Source of the DNA: Clostridiaceae bacterium
GTDB taxonomy: Bacteria > Bacillota > Clostridia > Oscillospirales > Acutalibacteraceae
Assembly (NCBI GenBank): GCA_904501705.1
Contig: CAJGCA010000057.1
Location: forward strand, 1 to 9,999
DNA: 9,999 nt
Reading direction: 5' to 3'
Of the stretch, positions 4,666-9,999 are shown piece after piece; positions within the stretch are counted from its first letter, which is position 1; each line of letters opens with the position of its first letter. Made by a program: the position numbers and the translations under genes. The notes under the pieces are model-generated. The model was not told the DNA's origin, did not search any database, and saw nothing but the letters and a program-made list of their open reading frames with translations.

Positions 4666-5679
4666 ATGACGGAGCAGATTATCAATGTAGAGCGAATGGA
4701 GCAAGCGCTGTCTCTGTTCGGCAGTTTTGATTCAAATATTCGTCTGGTGGAGCAGGAATACGGCGTGACCATCCTCGCGCGCGGCACCGACATCAAGATC
4801 AGCGGCGAGCCGCTCAGCGTCGACCGCGCCGCGCGGGCGATCGACGGGTTGCTGCAGCTCATTAACCGCGGCGAGGACCTTAATGAGCAGAATGTGCGGT
4901 ACGTACTGATGCTGGTCGGCGAGGGCGCAGAGAGCGCTATCGGCAAGATCGGCTCGGACAGTCTGTGCGTTACCTCAAAAGGTAAGCCCGTCAAGCCGAA
5001 AACGCTCGGGCAGAAGCAGTATGTTGATGCTATCGCCAAAAACACCGTTACGCTTGGCATCGGCCCTGCCGGTACGGGCAAGACGTACTTGGCGGTGGCG
5101 ATGGCGGTGCGGGCATTCCGCGCGAAAGAGGTCAACCGCATCATCCTGACCCGCCCTGCGGTGGAGGCAGGCGAGCACCTCGGCTTTTTGCCGGGCGACC
5201 TGCAGAGTAAGGTCGACCCCTATCTTCGCCCGCTGTACGACGCCTTGTTCGATATGCTCGGCGCGGAGAGCTATCAGCGGTATATGGAGCGTGGCGATAT
5301 TGAGATCGCCCCGCTCGCATATATGCGCGGACGCACGCTGGATGACAGCTTCATCATTCTTGACGAGGCGCAGAACACGACCCCCGAGCAGATGAAGATG
5401 TTTCTCACCCGCCTCGGCTTTAACTCCCGTATGGTGGTGACGGGCGACGTTACTCAGATCGACCTGCCCGACGGCAAGCAGAGCGGACTTAAGCAGGTGA
5501 TGCGCATTCTGCAGGATGTGGAGGATGTGGCGATCTGTCAGTTCGGGCAGAAGGACGTCGTGCGCCATCAGCTGGTGCAGCGCATTATTGCCGCGTACGA
5601 ACAGTTTGAGCGTTCGAGAGCCAAAAGCCCTCGTCCCAATAATAAAAAAGAAGAAAGGCAAGGCAAAAACAATGGATAA
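4666..5679 (+). CDS. phoH: PhoH family ATPase / RNA-binding protein
   Basis: A 337-aa PhoH-type (YbeZ-like) ATPase. An N-terminal KH-like region covers about 1-95. Walker A GPAGTGKT is at 133-140, the family stretch LTRPAVEAGE-HLGFLPGDLQSKVDPY at 161-195, Walker B LDEAQN at 232-237, and VVTGDVTQIDLP at 257-268. The C-terminus is a charged, Lys/Arg-rich tail. PhoH/YbeZ proteins are cytoplasmic NTPases thought to work in RNA metabolism and ribosome maturation, often with YbeY. Here the gene overlaps ybeY by 8 bases, which fits that pairing. AAGGAAGG (4653-4660) supports the ATG. In B. subtilis pgpH lies between phoH and ybeY; it is absent here. Confidence 0.95.
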   Translation: MTEQIINVERMEQALSLFGSFDSNIRLVEQEYGVTILARGTDIKISGEPLSVDRAARAIDGLLQLINRGEDLNEQNVRYVLMLVGEGAESAIGKIGSDSLCVTSKGKPVKPKTLGQKQYVDAIAKNTVTLGIGPAGTGKTYLAVAMAVRAFRAKEVNRIILTRPAVEAGEHLGFLPGDLQSKVDPYLRPLYDALFDMLGAESYQRYMERGDIEIAPLAYMRGRTLDDSFIILDEAQNTTPEQMKMFLTRLGFNSRMVVTGDVTQIDLPDGKQSGLKQVMRILQDVEDVAICQFGQKDVVRHQLVQRIIAAYEQFERSRAKSPRPNNKKEERQGKNNG

Positions 5680-6175
5680 AATCAAGGTCGTTATTGACAA
5701 CAAGCAAAAAGCCATCAAGATCCCTACAGGTGTCCGTCTGCTGATCCGTCGTTGCTGCCATGCCGTGCTGGAGCAGGAGGGCTTCGAGGGCTCCGCTGAG
5801 GTGGATGTGTCCCTCGTCGACAATGAGCAGATCCGCACCATTAACCGAGAACAGCGGAATATTGATATGCCGACGGATGTGCTATCCTTTCCGCTTGGAG
5901 AGAATGGCGTGTATGACAAAAACCCCGCTACGGGTGCGCATATGCTCGGCGACATCGTCATCTCGCTTGAGCGCGCCGAGGCGCAGGCGGAGGAATACGG
6001 TCATTCCTTTCAGCGCGAGGTCGGTTATCTAACCGTACATTCGATGCTACACCTGCTTGGTTACGATCACGTGGACGGCGGGCTTGAAGCGGTGCATATG
6101 CGTGAGAAGGAAGAGGCTGTGATGCTGTCGGTGGGGCTTCCCCGCGGCGGCAGTTATGTGCTTGATCAAGAATAA
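5672..6175 (+). CDS. ybeY: Endoribonuclease / rRNA maturation factor YbeY
   Basis: A 167-aa metalloprotein of the YbeY (UPF0054) family. The zinc-binding motif HX3HX5H is complete at H123, H127 and H133 (HSMLHLLGYDH), with Ser in place of the commoner Gly after the first His. The conserved Arg is R59, before DMPTDVLSFPL (65-75). YbeY acts in the cytosol in 16S rRNA 3'-end maturation and 70S quality control, and is functionally linked with PhoH and Era, its two neighbours here. The ATG at 5672 lies within the end of phoH, with AAGG 8 nt upstream. The frame is open far back into phoH, but that part is a shadow. Confidence 0.95.
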   Translation: MDKIKVVIDNKQKAIKIPTGVRLLIRRCCHAVLEQEGFEGSAEVDVSLVDNEQIRTINREQRNIDMPTDVLSFPLGENGVYDKNPATGAHMLGDIVISLERAEAQAEEYGHSFQREVGYLTVHSMLHLLGYDHVDGGLEAVHMREKEEAVMLSVGLPRGGSYVLDQE

Positions 6176-6180
6176 TTGTC

Positions 6181-6212
6181 AGCGACCGTCGCAATACACG
6201 GCGGTCGCTTTT
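6181..6212 (+). terminator. Weak hairpin with short T run between ybeY and era
   Basis: AGCGACCG (6181-6188) pairs with CGGTCGCT (6202-6209) around a 13-nt loop, followed by only four T's (6209-6212). This may be an attenuator or processing site and not a full stop, since no promoter is obvious before era 20 nt later. Confidence 0.45.
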
Positions 6213-6232
6213 GAATGAGAAAGGAAGTCATT

Positions 6233-7135
6233 ATGGATACTTTATCCGCCTTTGCGGCGATTGTCGGTCGCCCGAATGTCGGTAAATCGTCGCTGCTCAA
6301 CGCGATGGTGGGGCGCAAGGTTGCCATTGTCTCGGACAAGCCGCAGACCACCCGCACCCGTATTATGGGCGTGGTGACGCGGGATAAGACCCAACTTGTG
6401 TTCCTCGACACCCCCGGCAACCACAAGCCGCGCACCCGCCTGGGCGATTTTATGGTGCGTTCGATCGGCGAGGCGGTGTCCGGCGTTGACGTCGGTATCC
6501 TCGTCACCGAGCCGCGGGTCAATATCCGCGAGGAGGAGGAGACGCTGCTCGAGCAGTTTGCTAAACAGCGTCTGCCGAAGATTCTTGTCATCAATAAGAT
6601 TGACACCGTCACCGATAAAGGGCATCTGCTGGAGGTTATCGCAGCATGGAAGGAACGCGCGGCGTTCGATGCTATATTGCCTGTGTCCGCACTGATGGGG
6701 GACGGGCTCGACGAGCTGTTTGCGGTGCTCGAGGGCTTCGCGGTGGAGAGTCCGCATTTCTTTCCCGCGGACGCGACCAGCGACCAGACCGAGCAGGCGC
6801 TCGCGTCGGAGGTCATCCGCGAGAAGATGCTGCAATTGCTGCGGCAGGAGATCCCGCACGGCATTGCGGTCGCCATCGAGCGGATGGGAGATCGCGAGAC
6901 CGATAAGGGCACCATCATCGACATTGACGCGTATATTTACTGTGAGCGGGATAGCCATAAGGGTATGGTTATCGGCAAGAAGGGCGCGATGCTCAAACAG
7001 ATTGCGTCGCTCGCACGCGTCGACCTTGAGGAGTTGTTCGGTGCGAAGGTCAACCTACAGTGCTGGGTAAAGGTCAAGGAGGACTGGCGCAACCGTCAGG
7101 GCTTCCTTAGCGGTCTCGGCTACAAACTGGATTGA
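6233..7135 (+). CDS. era: GTPase Era
   Basis: A 300-aa GTPase of standard Era length. G1 GRPNVGKS is at 12-19, G2 in the PQTTRTRI region (37-44), G3 DTPG at 59-62, G4 NKID at 121-124 and G5 SAL at 152-154. The C-terminal KH domain has VIGKKG (246-251) and ends RQGFLSGLGYKLD. Era binds the 3' end of 16S rRNA and helps 30S assembly, acting near the membrane and with YbeY. I chose the ATG at 6233 because AAGGAAG (6221-6227) lies 5 nt upstream. The ATG six codons earlier (6215) precedes that site. The usual neighbours dgkA and cdd, found before era in B. subtilis, are missing. Confidence 0.97.
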   Translation: MDTLSAFAAIVGRPNVGKSSLLNAMVGRKVAIVSDKPQTTRTRIMGVVTRDKTQLVFLDTPGNHKPRTRLGDFMVRSIGEAVSGVDVGILVTEPRVNIREEEETLLEQFAKQRLPKILVINKIDTVTDKGHLLEVIAAWKERAAFDAILPVSALMGDGLDELFAVLEGFAVESPHFFPADATSDQTEQALASEVIREKMLQLLRQEIPHGIAVAIERMGDRETDKGTIIDIDAYIYCERDSHKGMVIGKKGAMLKQIASLARVDLEELFGAKVNLQCWVKVKEDWRNRQGFLSGLGYKLD

Positions 7136-7171
7136 TTTACTAGACATAACAAGAATTGCCGCCGCTATTCA

Positions 7172-7199
7172 TTCACGGATAGGATACACTATCCGTGAA
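7172..7199 (+). other. 11-bp hairpin directly ahead of the yqzL-like start
   Basis: Arms 7172-7182 and 7189-7199 pair perfectly around the 6-nt loop GATACA. There is no T run, so it is not a classic terminator. The 3' arm overlaps the first A's of the AAAGGA (7198-7203) that would serve the ORF at 7214. It may therefore affect translation or mark an RNA processing site between era and recO. Confidence 0.5.
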
Positions 7200-7213
7200 A
7201 GGATGTGGACGGT

Positions 7214-7402
7214 ATGGACGAGCAGACATTATGGCGGCAGTTTTCGTGCACGGGGCGCGTGGAGGATTATCTGCGCTACCGCGGCGTGACCCTGCCGATG
7301 AACAACGCAAAAGGAGAGGCGGACGTCTATGGCGGGAGCAAAACAGCATTTGATGACCGACGGTGTGATCCTGCGGGATTATCCCACCGTGGCGGAATCT
7401 GA
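7214..7402 (+). CDS. yqzL: YqzL-like small protein, overlapping the start of recO
   Basis: A 62-aa ORF between era and recO, the place YqzL occupies in Firmicutes. Residues 4-23 (LWRQFSCTGRVEDYLRYRG after MDEQT) match the style of the YqzL family, whose members are normally about 40-50 aa and have no known function. The last 24 codons lie inside recO in another frame (74-nt overlap), so the tail may be a by-product of recO coding. The ATG at 7214 has AAAGGA 10 nt upstream. A GTG at 7205 in frame is too close to that site. The identification rests mainly on position and the short core. Confidence 0.65.
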   Translation: MDEQTLWRQFSCTGRVEDYLRYRGVTLPMNNAKGEADVYGGSKTAFDDRRCDPAGLSHRGGI

Positions 7403-8096
7403 TCGGTTTGTGGCGATCCTGACGCGGGATCGCGGGCTTCTGCGTGCCAGCGCACGCGGAGCGAAGAACGTCAAGAGCCGCTTCGGTGCGGCAACTCAGC
7501 AGCTATGCTATTCCCGCCTGAGCCTTATCCCCGGGCGGGATAAATACATATTAGAGGACGCCAAGCCGCAGGAGGTGTTCTTTCCACTGCGGGCGGATGT
7601 GGAAAAATTGTCGCTCGCGCAGTATTTCTGCGAGCTGGCGCTGCATATGTCTCCGACGGATGCGCCCGCGACTGAGCATCTGCGGTTGCTGCTCAACGCT
7701 TTGCACTATCTCAGCGAGGGCAGTCGCGACCCGATGCTGATTAAGGCGGTGGTCGAAGGACGGCTGATGTGTCTCGAGGGTTACACGCCCGATCTGACGG
7801 GGTGCAACCATTGCGGACGGGGCGAGGATAGCCTCATGTGGTTTTCTCCTGTTGGCGGTACGCTGACCTGCTCGGCGTGCGGGATGCCGAGCGACGGCAT
7901 TCCCGTCACCGCGGGCGTGCTCGCGGCACTGCGGCATATTCTGCAGGGGGATTTTGCTCGCTGCTTTGCGTTTTCTCTGCCTGCAGCGGATACGTTGCGG
8001 CTCGCGCGGTTGATGGAGCGGTTTTTGCTTGCCCAGCAGCAGCGGCGGTATAATACCTTGGATTTTTATCACACATTACGACCGGAATTAACATAG
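7329..8096 (+). CDS. recO: DNA repair protein RecO
   Basis: A 255-aa RecO. The N-terminal OB fold begins MTDGVILRDYPTVAESD (9-25) and includes LTRDRGLLRASARGA (31-45). The C-terminal helical domain carries a complete four-Cys zinc site, C159, C162, C181 and C184 (CNHC...CSAC). RecO works with RecR to load RecA at SSB-coated gaps. I chose the ATG at 7329, with AAGGAGAGG (7311-7319) about 10 nt upstream. A later ATG at 7353 lacks a site. The stop codon lies in the ribosome binding site of mutS2 (TAGGAGA), so the two are tightly linked. Confidence 0.95.
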   Translation: MAGAKQHLMTDGVILRDYPTVAESDRFVAILTRDRGLLRASARGAKNVKSRFGAATQQLCYSRLSLIPGRDKYILEDAKPQEVFFPLRADVEKLSLAQYFCELALHMSPTDAPATEHLRLLLNALHYLSEGSRDPMLIKAVVEGRLMCLEGYTPDLTGCNHCGRGEDSLMWFSPVGGTLTCSACGMPSDGIPVTAGVLAALRHILQGDFARCFAFSLPAADTLRLARLMERFLLAQQQRRYNTLDFYHTLRPELT

Positions 8097-8106
8097 GAGA
8101 ACCGAT

Positions 8107-9999
8107 ATGGAGCGAGATTATCGTGCATTAGAACTGGATAAGATACTCGATCGCCTCGCCGTGGAGACCTGCTGTGCGGATGCGGCGGATTTGGCGCGTT
8201 CCCTGCGTCCCGAAACGGACCTGACACTTGTACAGCGCCTCGTCGACGAGACGGATGATGCCTGTCGCCTGATGGCGGGCTTCGGCAGCCCGTCCTTCGG
8301 GCGGCTGACCAACGTCACCAATGCCCTGCGCCGTGCGGAGGCGGGCGCGAGCCTGTCGCTCAGTGAATTTTTGCGTATCGCCGAAGTGCTGCGGGTGATC
8401 CGCTCGCTCGCCGAGTGGCGCGCGCATTGCGCGGGTGTGGCGACTTGTCTCGATGACCGTTTTTCGGTGCTGGTACCGAATAAGTACCTTGAGCAGAAGA
8501 TCTCCGCTGTCGTCGTGAGTGAGGAGGAGGTCGCCGACACCGCGTCGCCGACCCTTGCGGACATCCGCCGCAAGATGCGCGCGGCATCCGTCCGCGTGCG
8601 CGAGCAGCTGGATAAGCTCGTGCGTTCCCCCGCGTATGCGAAGGCACTGCAGGAGCCGATCGTCACCATCCGCGGCGGGCGTTTTGTTGTGCCCGTCAAG
8701 GCGGAGCATCGCGGCGAGGTCGCGGGCTTGGTGCACGACTCCTCGGCATCGGGTGCTACGGTATTCGTCGAGCCGATGGGTGTCGTCGAGGCGAATAATG
8801 ACCTGAAGGTCTTACGCTCAAAGGAAGAAGCCGAGATCGAGCGCATATTGTTTGAATTGTCCGCTGAGGTTGGCGGTTTTGCCACCGCTATCATCGCGGA
8901 TTACGAGATTGTTCTGGAACTCAACGTGATCTTCGCCAAGGGGCAGTTGGCGTATAAAATGAAAGCGATGAAGCCTGCGCTGTCGGACGACGGGCACATT
9001 TTGCTCAAACATGCTCGCCATCCGCTCATCGATGCTGGCAAGATCGTGCCGATCGACGTGGAGCTCGGCGGTGAGTTTGATACCCTCGTCGTTACCGGTC
9101 CCAACACGGGCGGCAAGACCGTGACGCTCAAAACACTGGGTCTTTTGACGCTGATGACGATGTGCGGCATCCTGCCGCCCGTCAGCGACGGTAGTCGTCT
9201 GTCGGTGTTTCGCCGCGTGCTGGTGGACATCGGCGACGAGCAGTCGATCGAGCAGTCGCTGTCCACCTTCTCTGCGCACATGACGAATGTCATCCGCATC
9301 CTCGGCGAGACGGATGACAGCAGCCTTGTGCTGCTCGATGAGCTTGGCGCAGGCACCGATCCTGTGGAGGGCGCGGCGCTGGCGGTCGCGATTCTCGAAC
9401 GCCTACGACAGCAGGGCGCGCGCGTCAGTGCGACGACGCACTATGCGGAGCTCAAAGCCTACGCGATTAATACGCAGGGAGTCGAGAACGCGAGCTGTGA
9501 GTTTGATGTGGCGTCTTTACGCCCGACCTATCGCTTGCTCATCGGCGTTCCGGGGCGGTCGAACGCCTTTGCCATCACCGAAAAGCTTGGTATGGACGAA
9601 GCGCTCGTCGAGCACGCCCGCAGTTTAGTGTCGGGGGATGATCGACGTCTGGAGGATGTGGTGACGAGTCTTGACACCCGCCGTCAGGCACTGGAGGAAC
9701 AGCTCGCCGAGACTCGCGATGCCCACGAGCGTGCGCGCCGCTTGGCACAGCGTGCGGAGGAAAAGCTCGCCGAACTGGACGAGCGTCGGCAAAAGGAACT
9801 GGATACCGCCCGCCGCGAGGCACAGCGCATTGTGGAAAAGGCGCGGCAGGAAGCGCAGCGGCTGATGGATGAACTCGACGACCTGCGAAAGCAGAAGGAA
9901 GCGGCGGATTTTGCTGAAAAGACGCGGCAGGCGAAGAGCCAACTACGCTCGCATCTGCGCCGGTTGGACGACGCGATCGATCCCGTGACGGCGCTCGAC
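8107..9999 (+). CDS. mutS2: Endonuclease MutS2 (Smr-type MutS homologue), 3' part beyond window
   Basis: 631 codons are visible and the frame is still open at the right edge; full proteins are near 790 aa. The start at 8107 has AGGAGA 6 nt upstream. The N-terminal core and clamp region are at 1-300, including the MutS2-type VPVKAEHRGEVAGLVHDSSA stretch. The ATPase has Walker A GPNTGGKT (331-338), Walker B LLDELGAGTDP (409-419, with D411 and E412) and the typical GVPGRSNAF. A long Arg/Glu/Gln-rich coiled coil starts near residue 515. The C-terminal Smr nuclease domain should follow outside the window. MutS2 lacks the mismatch-binding domain of MutS. It is linked to suppression of recombination and, in B. 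subtilis, to rescue of collided ribosomes. Confidence 0.95.
   Translation, partial: MERDYRALELDKILDRLAVETCCADAADLARSLRPETDLTLVQRLVDETDDACRLMAGFGSPSFGRLTNVTNALRRAEAGASLSLSEFLRIAEVLRVIRSLAEWRAHCAGVATCLDDRFSVLVPNKYLEQKISAVVVSEEEVADTASPTLADIRRKMRAASVRVREQLDKLVRSPAYAKALQEPIVTIRGGRFVVPVKAEHRGEVAGLVHDSSASGATVFVEPMGVVEANNDLKVLRSKEEAEIERILFELSAEVGGFATAIIADYEIVLELNVIFAKGQLAYKMKAMKPALSDDGHILLKHARHPLIDAGKIVPIDVELGGEFDTLVVTGPNTGGKTVTLKTLGLLTLMTMCGILPPVSDGSRLSVFRRVLVDIGDEQSIEQSLSTFSAHMTNVIRILGETDDSSLVLLDELGAGTDPVEGAALAVAILERLRQQGARVSATTHYAELKAYAINTQGVENASCEFDVASLRPTYRLLIGVPGRSNAFAITEKLGMDEALVEHARSLVSGDDRRLEDVVTSLDTRRQALEEQLAETRDAHERARRLAQRAEEKLAELDERRQKELDTARREAQRIVEKARQEAQRLMDELDDLRKQKEAADFAEKTRQAKSQLRSHLRRLDDAIDPVTALD

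Noticed and set aside
4975..5961. 328-aa open frame on the minus strand
   Set aside because: It is antisense to phoH and ybeY, both with complete family motifs; no family resemblance on the reverse strand.
6215..6232. Earlier ATG for era adding six residues
   Set aside because: The good ribosome binding site lies between this ATG and the one at 6233, so the later start is used; Era proteins also usually begin close to the G1 motif.
8118..8894. 258-aa Ser/Arg-rich minus-strand ORF
   Set aside because: It is antisense to the MutS2 N-terminal region, with no recognisable protein features.
1..9999. CRISPR array, toxin-antitoxin, defence island or phage genes
   Set aside because: No regularly spaced repeats and no proteins of these types; apart from the IS fragment, the repeats seen are hairpins, one 17-bp pair and a short imperfect pair ahead of phoH.

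Overview
The window looks like chromosomal DNA of a spore-forming Clostridia bacterium, probably in the Oscillospiraceae/Ruminococcaceae range. The reasons are the core block yqfC-yqfD-phoH-ybeY-era-yqzL-recO, a YlbJ-type sporulation membrane protein, Shine-Dalgarno sites of the AGGAG type, sigma-A promoters and high GC (near 60% in the recO-mutS2 part). This placement is inferred from gene order and sequence style; no database search was possible.

Region 1 (1-170) is the left end of an IS3-like insertion sequence. It is read on the minus strand and leaves the window at position 1. Only the first 29 residues of its OrfA are visible. A 13-bp perfect hairpin lies over the ribosome binding site, and a TG...CA type terminus ends at 170.

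Region 2 (171-1228) is a monocistronic yitT-type membrane protein gene on the plus strand. It has its own extended -10 promoter, a TTG start and a strong bidirectional terminator. It is visibly lower in GC than the rest of the window.

Region 3 (1229-1620) is non-coding apart from tRNA-Gly(GCC) on the minus strand. The tRNA has a consensus sigma-A promoter and a long terminator hairpin. Between the two terminators lies a roughly 175-base tract packed with hairpins. It is bounded by a second copy of the tRNA 3' end, giving a 17-bp direct repeat.

Region 4 (1621-3001, minus strand) holds ylbJ followed by a 71-aa four-cysteine protein of unknown function. ylbJ is divergent from yqfC. The 100-bp divergent spacer carries a good candidate sigma-E promoter for ylbJ, and a weaker one facing yqfC.

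Region 5 (3105-9999, plus strand) is the conserved block. yqfC and yqfD (sporulation) overlap by one base. phoH follows with its own sigma-A promoter, overlapping ybeY by 8 bases (RNA metabolism and ribosome maturation). Then come era (16S rRNA/30S assembly GTPase), a yqzL-like small ORF, recO (recombinational repair) and mutS2, which runs off the right edge. Compared with Bacillus subtilis, the genes pgpH, dgkA and cdd, normally found between phoH and era, are absent here. mutS2 sits directly behind recO.

I saw no CRISPR array, phage module or defence system. The least explained parts are the structured tRNA-flanking tract (1229-1456), the four-Cys small protein, and the yqzL/recO overlap.
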